Below are positions 1 through 5,389 of a stretch of 5,389 nt of DNA, piece by piece. The stretch covers positions 1 through 5,389 of the forward strand of contig JAFSYO010000023.1 of the NCBI GenBank assembly GCA_017449925.1, read 5' to 3'. Under the pieces are notes generated by a model that saw only the letters and a list, made by a program, of their open reading frames with translations, had not been told where the DNA came from and made no database searches. Made by a program: the position numbers and the translations under genes. How positions within the stretch are numbered: the stretch's first letter is position 1; each line of letters starts with the position of its first letter. This stretch comes from Stomatobaculum sp. Lineage in GTDB: Bacteria; Bacillota_A; Clostridia; Lachnospirales; Lachnospiraceae.

Positions 1-98
1 ATTTTACCGCTTTCGTATATTGATTGCAAGCAAGACAGGACAGGAAGCGGCAGAAAACCGAAATGTTGCTTAATTTACCATCTGAGGCCATTTCTTCT

Positions 99-1271
99 AT
101 GACTATACTATCTAAAACAAATGAAAAAACCTTAACCGGCCGCGCCGCCATTGTTTCCGCCCTTCTCTCCTGGTACCGGAAAAACAAGCGGATCCTCCCC
201 TGGAGGGACACCGGCGATCCGGAGGATGTCTGGATCTCCGAGATCATGCTCCAGCAGACTCGTGTGGAGGCGGTGAAGGGGTACTTTACCCGGTTCCGGG
301 AGGCTCTGCCGGACGCTGTATCCATCGCCGCCTGTCCGGAGGACCGGCTGATGAAGCTCTGGGAAGGCCTGGGGTATTATAACCGGGCCAGAAACCTGCA
401 AAAGTGCGCGCAGAAACTGGTGCGGAACTATAACGGAAAGCTTCCCGCAGATCACGAGGCGCTTCTCCGTCTCCCGGGCATCGGTCCCTACACCGCCGGA
501 GCCATCGCCTCCATTGCCTTCGGTATTCCTGTGCCCGCCGTCGACGGCAACGTGCTGAGGGTCTGGGCCCGTCTCACGGACTGCGCGGAAGATATCTCCC
601 TGGACGCCACGAAGCGCTCCTGCGCCTCCGCAGTCAGCGTACTGCTGGCCGCGGCCGATGCCTCCGCCCCTTCAGCAGATACTTCCGAAACAAGCGCCGC
701 TTTCTCTGTCTCCGACTTCACCCAGGCGCTGATGGAGCTTGGAGCGGTGGTATGTGTTCCCAACGGTGCGCCGCTGTGCGGCCAGTGTCCGCTCCGTTCC
801 TTCTGCAGGGCAAATGCTGCCGGCACCGCCCTCTCCCTGCCGGTCAAAGCCGCAAAGAAACCGCGGCGCATTGAAGAACGGACCATTCTTGTCCTCCGGG
901 ATGGCGACCGGTTCTTTTTCCGAAAACGCCCGCCTAAAGGACTGCTGGCAGGTCTGTATGAATTTCCCGGTTTCCCCGGGCACCTGACCCCGGAGGAAAC
1001 GGTGGATGCTGCCCGGAGCCTCGGCGCAGATCCAATCCGGGTGTCTCCCCTGCCGGAGGGAAAACATATATTCACCCATGTGGAATGGCATATGACAGCT
1101 TATGAAGTCCTTGTCTCCGGTGCGGAATTCTTCGCCGGAAAAGAAAACGGAACTCTTTCCCTGTCACGGGAAGAGCTCCGTTCATTTGCAATTCCTTCTG
1201 CGTTCCGCACCTGGACTGACTGGTATGCGCTTTTTAATTCCACCCAAAACCGCCGTCTTCCGTCTCTATAA
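99..1271 (+). CDS. mutY: A/G-specific adenine DNA glycosylase MutY
   Basis: This enzyme removes adenine mispaired with 8-oxoguanine or G, as part of base-excision repair. With the ATG at 99 the protein has 390 residues, within the usual MutY range. The N-terminal helix-hairpin-helix glycosylase domain carries SEIMLQQTRV with the catalytic Glu at about residue 48, the hairpin LPGIGPYTAGAI at 125-136, and the catalytic Asp in VDGN at about 149. Four cysteines (219, 227, 230, 236) form the 4Fe-4S loop; their spacing is C-x7-C-x2-C-x5-C, where E. coli MutY has x6 in the first interval. An Ala/Ser-rich insertion lies at about 186-205. The C-terminal NUDIX-like 8-oxoG-recognition domain (about 258-380) has GLLAGLYEFPG and the HVEWHM motif. 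The start is uncertain: an in-frame ATG at 63 and TTG at 24 also exist. I prefer 99 because a GAGG at 84-87 precedes it and the N-terminus then fits the family. It is convergent with, and overlaps, the M18 gene. Confidence 0.95.
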   Translation: MTILSKTNEKTLTGRAAIVSALLSWYRKNKRILPWRDTGDPEDVWISEIMLQQTRVEAVKGYFTRFREALPDAVSIAACPEDRLMKLWEGLGYYNRARNLQKCAQKLVRNYNGKLPADHEALLRLPGIGPYTAGAIASIAFGIPVPAVDGNVLRVWARLTDCAEDISLDATKRSCASAVSVLLAAADASAPSADTSETSAAFSVSDFTQALMELGAVVCVPNGAPLCGQCPLRSFCRANAAGTALSLPVKAAKKPRRIEERTILVLRDGDRFFFRKRPPKGLLAGLYEFPGFPGHLTPEETVDAARSLGADPIRVSPLPEGKHIFTHVEWHMTAYEVLVSGAEFFAGKENGTLSLSREELRSFAIPSAFRTWTDWYALFNSTQNRRLPSL

Positions 1272-2616
1272 ACGAGAGGGCGTAAAACTGTTCCGCGGCA
1301 GTTACCAGATCCATAAGGTCCCGCGTTCCCGCTGTCTCATAGGGAGAATGCATGGCCAGCTGCGGGAGGCCGATATCGACAGTCTTCAGCGCCACCTGGT
1401 TCCCTGAAATGTTTCCCAGGGTAGAGCCGCCGGCCATATCGCTGCGGTTCAGGAACTCCTGGTATTTCAGTCCCGCCTTCTTCAGCATCATCCGCATCAG
1501 GGCGGCGGAAACACCGTCGGTGGTGTACTTCTGGCTGGCGTTGTGTTTGATGACGATGCCCCGGTTCATCACCGGGCGGTTCACCGGATCAGATAGTTCC
1601 GGATGGTTCGGATGCAGGGCGTGGGCATTGTCCGCGGAGATCATGAAGCTGCGGGAAATGGCCCGCACGAAATCCTCCTCCGCGCAGCCTGATCTTCTGC
1701 CGCAGGAAGCCAGGATCCGTTTCAGCGTATCTTTCAGAAAAGTAGAGGCCGCACCCTGCTTTGTGGCACTTCCCACCTCTTCATTATCAAAAATACAGCT
1801 CACGGCGATGCTTCTGCCTGGCTTTGCGCCGATCAGTCCGAGAACTGAGGCGTAGGCGCATTCCAGGTCGTCAAGCCGCGGCGCGGAGATAAAGCAGTCT
1901 CCCGGACCCCAGACCGTCCCCTTCTGGCGGTTGTACAGGAACAGGTCCATGCCGCGGAGGTCCTCTTCTTTTTCCCCGGCTGCTTCCGCCACCGTTCCAA
2001 GGAACGAAGTCCCTTCTCCGCACATTCCGTAAAGCGGAAGGAGATCCTTCTTCGGATCGTAGGCAAATCCTTCATTCACTTTCCGGTTCATGTGGATCGC
2101 CACGTTCGGGATTACCAGAAGATCCTTGTCCACATCCGCCAGTCTGCTGTACAGGCGGCCTTCCCGCTCCACAATGATCCTGCCGGCTGCAGACAGGGGC
2201 CGGTCGAACCAGGGCGCGAACAGCATCCCTCCGTACTTCTCAACATTCAGCTTGATATAACTGTTCTCCACCCGGATCTCCGGGTTCTCCTTGATCTTAA
2301 AGGAGGGCGAATCGCTGTGGCTGGCGATGATCTGGAAACCGGTATTCTCTGTGCTTTCGCCCGCCTGAAGTCCTGCATCCTCCGCGCTTTGCCCCGGAAG
2401 GCGGAAGGCGATCAGCGACGATCCGTTCCTGGTGACAAAACAGTCTTCCCCGGGAAGAAGGTTCCACTGCTCCCCTTCAGAAAGCTCCCGGAAGCCGGCG
2501 TCCTGAAGCATCTTCGCGATCTCCCGCACCGCATGGAAGGCCGTGGGGCTTTTTTCAATAAAGCGCAGCAGGCCTTCCGCCGTTTCCTTTGTAGTTTTTC
2601 TGTTTTCCGTGCCCAT
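1234..2616 (-). CDS. apeB: M18 family (aspartyl-type) zinc aminopeptidase
   Basis: This is a cytosolic dinuclear-metal aminopeptidase of the M18/LAP4/DNPEP family, which removes N-terminal residues (acidic ones in characterised members) from peptides. All 460 residues are present. By comparison with the known family, the metal and catalytic residues appear to be His100 in ASHSDSP, the bridging Asp249 in APRLDDLEC, Glu279 and Glu280 in FDNEEVGS, Asp329 in ISADNAHALHPNHPE, and His423 in LAMHSPYE; the late motif DMAGGSTLGN (393-402) is also typical. A short extra stretch at about 76-92 precedes the first metal motif, so the protein is slightly longer than most relatives. The ATG at 2616 is preceded by AGGGGAA six bases upstream. 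The gene begins 12 bp after the stop of the zinc-ribbon gene and is probably cotranscribed with it. Its last 38 bp are antisense to the end of mutY. The family is secure; the substrate and the symbol are by homology only. Confidence 0.95.
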   Translation of the reverse strand: MGTENRKTTKETAEGLLRFIEKSPTAFHAVREIAKMLQDAGFRELSEGEQWNLLPGEDCFVTRNGSSLIAFRLPGQSAEDAGLQAGESTENTGFQIIASHSDSPSFKIKENPEIRVENSYIKLNVEKYGGMLFAPWFDRPLSAAGRIIVEREGRLYSRLADVDKDLLVIPNVAIHMNRKVNEGFAYDPKKDLLPLYGMCGEGTSFLGTVAEAAGEKEEDLRGMDLFLYNRQKGTVWGPGDCFISAPRLDDLECAYASVLGLIGAKPGRSIAVSCIFDNEEVGSATKQGAASTFLKDTLKRILASCGRRSGCAEEDFVRAISRSFMISADNAHALHPNHPELSDPVNRPVMNRGIVIKHNASQKYTTDGVSAALMRMMLKKAGLKYQEFLNRSDMAGGSTLGNISGNQVALKTVDIGLPQLAMHSPYETAGTRDLMDLVTAAEQFYALSFIETEDGGFGWN

Positions 2617-2628
2617 GGCTTCCCCTGA

Positions 2629-3267
2629 TCAGAAGATCTTTACATTGGAAAGATACGGGATCTCCGTCTTCTGCCCAGTGGCTGCGCCGTACAGACCGTA
2701 GATCCGGCAGCCGAGAATGACAATACCGATGATGAGTCCCAGGGTGCCCCCCAGCTTGAGGATATTGATGACGATCTGTATGATCCCCAGCAGCAGCGAC
2801 TGGTTCAGATGCAGCTTTACGAAATCATCCTCTCTGTCACAGGCAAAATAAAGCAGCAGACAGCCGACCAGCGGGATGAGGTATGCAACCACACCGGCGA
2901 TCTTCGGAGAAAAACCGCCGGAGGACACCTTGCCGCTTCCATGCTGCGCATTTCCCTGGAACGGTGTTCCCTGCTGCGCACCACCCTGGAACGGTGTTCC
3001 CTGCTGCGCGCCTCCTGCATCGAAGGGAACCGGTTCAGCTTCACCGGCTTCCTGGGACGGTTCCTCCGGGAATGTCTGGGCAGCTGTCTCTTCCGGGAAT
3101 GTCTGGGCCGGTGTCTCTTCCGGGAACGTTTGGGCCGGTGTCTGGGACTCCGCGCCGATGTAGGCGATCTTCTGCCCGCAGTTATCGCAGAACTTCGCTC
3201 CGGGGGCAAGTTCTGCACCGCAGTTTTCACAGAACTTCATTCCGCTTCCTCTTGTTTCTTCTGTCAT
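2629..3267 (-). CDS. Zinc-ribbon protein with repeat linker and DUF4870-like membrane domain
   Basis: Function is unknown. The 212-residue product has three parts. First is a short zinc ribbon with paired cysteines CENC (13-16) and CDNC (27-30). Second is a Pro/Glu/Gln/Gly-rich linker (about 39-118) built from three 9-residue repeats TPAQTFPEE/TAAQTFPEE and two perfect plus one degenerate 10-residue repeats GGAQQGTPFQ. Third is a hydrophobic C-terminal region with about three membrane segments (roughly 123-142, 157-170 and 174-196). The motif DDFVKLHLNQSLLL after the first segment and the ending IPYLSNVKIF resemble the DUF4870/Tic20-like family, which is my inference. It probably sits in the cytoplasmic membrane with the ribbon inside. 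Longer starts at 3291 and 3285 are possible. I chose the ATG at 3267 because AAGGAAG precedes it at good spacing and it leaves a normal leader behind the -10 box at 3310-3315. It lies between tetR and the M18 gene. Confidence 0.88.
   Translation of the reverse strand: MTEETRGSGMKFCENCGAELAPGAKFCDNCGQKIAYIGAESQTPAQTFPEETPAQTFPEETAAQTFPEEPSQEAGEAEPVPFDAGGAQQGTPFQGGAQQGTPFQGNAQHGSGKVSSGGFSPKIAGVVAYLIPLVGCLLLYFACDREDDFVKLHLNQSLLLGIIQIVINILKLGGTLGLIIGIVILGCRIYGLYGAATGQKTEIPYLSNVKIF
2955..3014 (-). repeat. Two tandem 30-bp repeats in the zinc-ribbon gene
   Basis: Two nearly identical 30-bp units (2955-2984 and 2985-3014) encode GGAQQGTPFQ twice; a degenerate third unit lies just beyond, at about 2925-2954 (GNAQHGSGKV). 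Each perfect unit contains the small inverted repeat GGAAC-GGT-GTTCC. They form a second in-frame expansion in the same linker. Confidence 0.88.
3065..3145 (-). repeat. Three tandem 27-bp repeats in the zinc-ribbon gene
   Basis: Three direct repeats of 27 bp run back to back at 3065-3091, 3092-3118 and 3119-3145, differing at only a few positions. They stay in frame and encode the three PAQTFPEE-type units of the linker. Multiples of three keep the reading frame, so copy number could change by slippage without inactivating the gene. Confidence 0.9.
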
Positions 3268-3303
3268 ATTTTCACTTCCTTCCATATACATATCTCCATA
3301 ACA

Positions 3304-3320
3304 GATACTATTATAGTATC
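3304..3320. promoter_or_regulatory. Perfect 17-bp palindrome, predicted TetR operator
   Basis: GATACTAT-T-ATAGTATC is a perfect inverted repeat with 8-bp arms and a one-base centre, in the 39-bp gap between the tetR stop and the start region of the zinc-ribbon gene. On the minus strand its middle reads TATAAT, so a bound protein would cover the -10 box. Length and symmetry fit TetR-family operators, and the half-site GATAC also recurs at the ligase promoter. That the neighbouring TetR protein binds here is inference. Confidence 0.8.
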
Positions 3321-3338
3321 ATGTTTTTCCTTATTTGA
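3310..3338 (-). promoter_or_regulatory. Predicted promoter of the zinc-ribbon/M18 genes
   Basis: On the minus strand a perfect -10 box TATAAT lies at 3315-3310. At 17-bp spacing the -35 position (3338-3333) reads TCAAAT, which is weak and lies inside the 3' end of tetR. Transcription would start near 3303, giving a leader of about 35 bases to the ATG at 3267 with its AAGGAAG site. A weak -35 box would suit a regulated promoter. Confidence 0.55.
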
Positions 3339-3837
3339 TTCCCATAAAGATGGTCGCCATCTCTTCCGGCGTCTCCTGGTAGCCGTGGCGAACCCAGGTG
3401 TTGAAGAGGCCAAAGAGACCGTAGGCATAATAGGCGCGGGCGTACTCCGCATAGGTGTCGCTGACGGCGTAGTAACTGCGGATCACTTCCAGGAAAGCGC
3501 TGAGGAATGCCTCCTGGTGCCCCCGCTCGTACACGAGGTCAATGATATCCCGAATGCTCAGGCAAAAGGAAAAATACTCCCGGGCGGCAAAGGAGCGTTC
3601 GCGAAGGTCCACCTTTCCGTTGTCAACGGTGTAGCGCTCCCACAGCTTCCGGCACTTATACGCCAGCACCTCATCCTTCGATTTGAAATACCGGAAATAG
3701 GTGACACGGCCCACATCGGCCCTGGCAGTCATTTCTTCAATACTGATCTTCTCCAGAGGCTTTTCCTTCATTAATTCAATGAGGGCGTCTCCCATACTTT
3801 CCTTCAACATTTCCGTTGTTTCCTGTCTTCGTCTCAT
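3331..3837 (-). CDS. TetR/AcrR-family transcriptional regulator
   Basis: A 168-residue DNA-binding regulator. Residues about 11-58 form the TetR helix-turn-helix: the segment KISIEEMTARADVGRVTYF (30-48) followed by RYFKSKDEVL is typical, with the recognition helix around 41-49. The remaining all-helical part (about 65-165) is the ligand/dimer domain. Its ending, with FGLFNTWVRHGYQETPEEM, resembles the TetR_C_8 type of C-terminal domain, a tentative call. The ATG at 3837 has AAGGAG five bases upstream. The gene is divergent from the acyl ligase gene and 39 bp ahead of the zinc-ribbon gene, and matching GATAC inverted repeats lie in both flanking regulatory regions, so it is likely a local repressor of both. 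The ligand is unknown; an acyl-CoA or fatty acid is a reasonable guess from the neighbour only. Confidence 0.93.
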   Translation of the reverse strand: MRRRQETTEMLKESMGDALIELMKEKPLEKISIEEMTARADVGRVTYFRYFKSKDEVLAYKCRKLWERYTVDNGKVDLRERSFAAREYFSFCLSIRDIIDLVYERGHQEAFLSAFLEVIRSYYAVSDTYAEYARAYYAYGLFGLFNTWVRHGYQETPEEMATIFMGIK

Positions 3838-3944
3838 GATGCTCCTTCTTATTGAAATAACCGTAAAAAATTTCTTATTCGGACCGGCATCCTCCGCCGC
3901 TTTAGTTGCACAGAGCGGTTTCGAATGTTAAAATTTTAATATAA

Positions 3945-3999
3945 TTCAGCATTCCGAGGCGGCCGGGGCGCACAGGGTCCCCGGTCTGAAGGTGCTGAA
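3945..3999. other. 55-nt multi-part inverted repeat, possible structured RNA
   Basis: The outer arms TTCAGCA (3945-3951) and TGCTGAA (3993-3999) are perfectly complementary. TTC (3952-3954) can pair with GAA (3988-3990), and GGCCGGGG (3961-3968) with CCCCGGTC (3979-3986) through one G-U pair when read on the plus strand, leaving a 10-base loop. The G-U pair becomes A-C on the minus strand, so the fold is slightly better as a plus-strand RNA. No T-run follows, so it does not look like an intrinsic terminator. No known RNA family is recognised. Confidence 0.45.
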
Positions 4000-4000
4000 C

Positions 4001-4026
4001 AGATACCATTTCATTGTTTAGTATCT
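4001..4026. repeat. Wide inverted repeat with GATAC half-sites
   Basis: AGATAC (4001-4006) and GTATCT (4021-4026) are perfect 6-bp inverted arms separated by 14 bp. A near half-site, GATATC, follows at 4029-4034. They share the GATAC core of the two predicted operators, but the spacing differs, so this could be an auxiliary operator or a chance match. Confidence 0.4.
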
Positions 4027-4089
4027 TTGATATCCCAGTCTCTGTGTCGTACCACTTTTCGTTACCCTCTTGCGTTTCCCGAAACAAAT

Positions 4090-4132
4090 GATACTATTGT
4101 ATCGGTTGATACGAAAGTATCTCGATACTATC
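4090..4132. promoter_or_regulatory. Array of five alternating GATAC/GTATC half-sites, predicted operator
   Basis: The half-sites are GATAC at 4090, GTATC at 4099, GATAC at 4108, GTATC at 4117 and GATAC at 4124. They alternate in orientation, stepping by 9, 9, 9 and 7 bp, so several overlapping inverted repeats can be drawn, such as GATAC-GAAA-GTATC (4108-4121). The first and last sites extend to GATACTAT, the arm of the palindrome at 3304-3320. The array overlaps the -35 box and spacer of the ligase promoter, as expected for a repressor site. The bound protein is inferred to be the adjacent TetR product. Confidence 0.75.
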
Positions 4133-4134
4133 AT
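4106..4134 (+). promoter_or_regulatory. Predicted promoter of the acyl ligase gene
   Basis: A -35 box TTGATA (4106-4111) and a -10 box TATCAT (4129-4134) are separated by the ideal 17 bp. Each matches the sigma-A consensus at five of six positions. Transcription would start near 4141, leaving a leader of about 29 bases that contains the ribosome binding site. Half-sites of the GATAC array fall in the -35 box, spacer and -10 edge. Confidence 0.65.
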
Positions 4135-4151
4135 TTCATTTCTCCACCGTC

Positions 4152-4158
4152 AAGGAGG
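4152..4158 (+). promoter_or_regulatory. Strong ribosome binding site of the ligase gene
   Basis: AAGGAGG, a full match to the anti-Shine-Dalgarno sequence, lies 11 bases before the ATG at 4170. It fixes the start of the ligase gene and suggests efficient translation once the promoter is derepressed. Confidence 0.85.
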
Positions 4159-4169
4159 TTTAAATAATT

Positions 4170-5389
4170 ATGAGAAAACCCGTAACCCCTCTTTTATATG
4201 AAGAAGTCCACACCCTCACGGACCTTGTGGACCAGGCCTGTGAAAAGTTCGCGGACCGTGTATTCTTACGCTACGAGAGAAACGATTCCATTTATGATGT
4301 AACTTACCGCCACCTGGGAGCGGAATGCCACGCCTTCGCCATGTGGGCCGCGGAGACCGGCAAAAAGCTCGGCCACCAGATCAAGGTCGGTCTGCTGGGA
4401 AGCGCCGGCCCTCACTACATCGCCCTGATGATGGGCCTGATGGCCGGCGGCGCTGTCAGCGTCCCGCTGGATGTCCAGCTGGATTTTGAGACCCTTGCCG
4501 ACAACCTGAACCGCTCCGACGTGGACGTGCTGTTCTACAACTGGGACTTTGCACGCCGCATCCAGGGTATTGAGGACCAGTGCCCGGGCCTTTCCGCCAT
4601 CTACTGCCTGCAGCAGGGCAAGAACGTGCCGTGCTCCGAGGATATTCTCGCGGAGTATGCCACTGTTCCTTATGTAAGGCCTGACACGAAGCCCAACGAC
4701 CTTGCCATGATCCTCTTCACCTCCGGCACCACCGGAAAGGGCAAGGGAGTCATGCTGAGCCACGGAAATCTCATTGACAACACCTTCAACGACGATGAGC
4801 CCGGCGATCCCACGAATGACACTTACCTGAACGTGCTGCCCATCCACCACGTGTTCTGCATCACCTGCGACATCCTGCTGACCGCCCGCTACGGCTGCAA
4901 CGTCGCCCTGAACCCGGAGCTTTCCAAAATCGCCCAGGGCATCCAGCATTTCCAGCCCACCGCCATCCGCATGGTGCCGATGCTGGCAAAAGCCCTCTAC
5001 AACCGCATCCAGAGTCTCGTGGCTTCCAATCCGGGCATGACCGGCAGGGAAGCGGCGCACCAGGTGCTGGGCCACCGCCTGAACAGGCTGATCTGCGGCG
5101 GCGGATACCTCACCCCGGAGCTTGCGCAGCACTACTATGATCTGGGCATTCCGATCCAGCAGGGCTACGGCATGTCCGAGTGCGCTCCGAAGATCTCTGT
5201 TCCGGACTGGACAAGAACCGACAAGATCGCTTCCGTCGGACATCTGGTGAAGCGCTGCGAGGTCCGCGTCGTCGACGGCGAGATCCAGGTGAAGAGCCCC
5301 TCTGTCATGCTGGGCTACTACAAGGATCCGGAGAACACCAAAGCCGCCCTCACTGAGGACGGATGGCTCCGCACCGGCGACCTCGGCTA
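4170..5389 (+). CDS. AMP-forming acyl-CoA/acyl-ACP ligase, 3' end outside window
   Basis: This is an adenylate-forming (ANL superfamily) enzyme of the long-chain fatty-acid ligase type; it would activate a carboxylic acid with ATP to an acyl-AMP and pass it to CoA or a carrier protein. The first 406 codons are open with no stop, and the gene runs off the window. The phosphate-binding loop TSGTTGKGKG is at residues 184-193; the usual TSGTTGxPKG proline is replaced by Gly. A Gly-rich segment CGGGYL (309-314) is followed by the adenine-binding motif GYGMSE (332-337), with ECAP after it as in long-chain ligases, and the ribose-binding TGD (402-404) lies at the very end. The small C-terminal domain with the catalytic lysine is not in view. 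It is divergent from tetR, with GATAC half-sites over its promoter. The true acyl substrate and acceptor cannot be told from this sequence. Confidence 0.93.
   Translation, partial: MRKPVTPLLYEEVHTLTDLVDQACEKFADRVFLRYERNDSIYDVTYRHLGAECHAFAMWAAETGKKLGHQIKVGLLGSAGPHYIALMMGLMAGGAVSVPLDVQLDFETLADNLNRSDVDVLFYNWDFARRIQGIEDQCPGLSAIYCLQQGKNVPCSEDILAEYATVPYVRPDTKPNDLAMILFTSGTTGKGKGVMLSHGNLIDNTFNDDEPGDPTNDTYLNVLPIHHVFCITCDILLTARYGCNVALNPELSKIAQGIQHFQPTAIRMVPMLAKALYNRIQSLVASNPGMTGREAAHQVLGHRLNRLICGGGYLTPELAQHYYDLGIPIQQGYGMSECAPKISVPDWTRTDKIASVGHLVKRCEVRVVDGEIQVKSPSVMLGYYKDPENTKAALTEDGWLRTGDLG

Larger units (their letters stand above)
3838..4169. other. 332-bp divergent intergenic regulatory region
   Basis: No convincing gene lies here. 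From left to right the region holds the tetR ribosome binding site (about 3842-3847, minus), an AT-rich block with the palindrome TTAAAATTTTAA (3928-3939) and a plus-strand TATAAT (3940-3945), a multi-part inverted repeat (3945-3999), a wide inverted repeat of AGATAC/GTATCT (4001-4026), about 60 bp without visible structure, the GATAC array (4090-4132), and the ligase promoter and ribosome binding site. I could not find a convincing -35/-10 pair for tetR itself. Confidence 0.75.

Noticed and set aside
24..98. Longer mutY start at TTG 24 or ATG 63
   Set aside because: TTG 24 has no ribosome binding site, and the AGGAAG before ATG 63 is about 15 bases away; the extra residues are not needed by the family. 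ATG 63 remains possible.
2955..3145. Tandem repeats considered as a CRISPR array
   Set aside because: The units are contiguous without unique spacers and translate in frame into the protein linker.
2809..3774. 321-codon plus-strand open frame across the zinc-ribbon and tetR genes
   Set aside because: It is antisense to two genes with clear domains, and its Cys/Arg/Leu repeats are only the other strand of the linker repeats.
3854..3893. 13-codon minus-strand leader peptide ahead of tetR
   Set aside because: Its GGAGG touches the ATG with no spacing, and nothing marks the peptide as regulatory.
3961..3986. GC-rich hairpin considered as an intrinsic terminator
   Set aside because: There is no T-run after the stem on either strand, and no gene ends nearby.
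4021..4080. GTGGTAC on the minus strand as part of a T-box leader
   Set aside because: Only a short piece of the T-box consensus is present; stem I, the full T-box sequence and a terminator are missing, and no amino-acid gene follows.
3902..4087. 61-codon minus-strand reading frame in the tetR-ligase gap
   Set aside because: It needs a TTG start without a ribosome binding site, abuts the operator array, contains the hairpin and the GATAC repeat, and its translation resembles no family I know.
4266..5243. 325-codon minus-strand open frame
   Set aside because: It lies fully antisense to the acyl ligase, whose motifs are unmistakable; long antisense frames are common in GC-rich coding DNA, and this one has low-complexity Val/Gly/Ala/His content and no recognisable domain.

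Overview
The window reads as chromosomal DNA of a moderately GC-rich low-GC-lineage (Firmicutes/Clostridia) bacterium. The grounds are strong AAGGAGG-type ribosome binding sites, sigma-A-like promoters, TTG/ATG starts, a clostridial-looking MutY, and the mix of an M18 aminopeptidase, a zinc-ribbon membrane protein and a TetR regulator. A gut member of Lachnospiraceae or a relative is my inference. No rRNA, tRNA, insertion sequence, phage gene or CRISPR array is visible.

Layout from left to right. An adenine DNA glycosylase gene, mutY (99-1271, +), ends tail-to-tail with an M18 aminopeptidase gene (1234-2616, -), and the two coding regions overlap by 38 bp. Going upstream on the minus strand, the M18 gene follows 12 bp behind a zinc-ribbon/low-complexity/membrane protein gene (2629-3267, -), which in turn follows a TetR-family regulator gene (3331-3837, -). 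These three minus-strand genes are close enough to be one operon. However, the tetR to zinc-ribbon gap carries its own -10 box (TATAAT) sitting inside a perfect 17-bp palindrome. A 332-bp non-coding stretch (3838-4169) separates tetR from a divergent, window-truncated AMP-forming acyl-CoA/acyl-ACP ligase gene (4170 to beyond 5389, +).

The most interesting part is regulatory. The sequence GATAC/GTATC recurs as inverted half-sites in exactly two kinds of place: as the perfect palindrome over the -10 box of the zinc-ribbon gene, and as an array of five alternating half-sites over the ligase promoter (4090-4128). Two further copies lie at 4002-4025. The simplest reading is that the TetR protein encoded between them is the repressor of both, tying a fatty-acyl activating enzyme to a membrane protein and a peptidase in one local regulon. 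The same intergenic stretch holds a 55-nt multi-part inverted repeat (3945-3999) next to a perfect TATAAT on the plus strand. It may be a structured leader or a small RNA, but no known RNA family is recognised.
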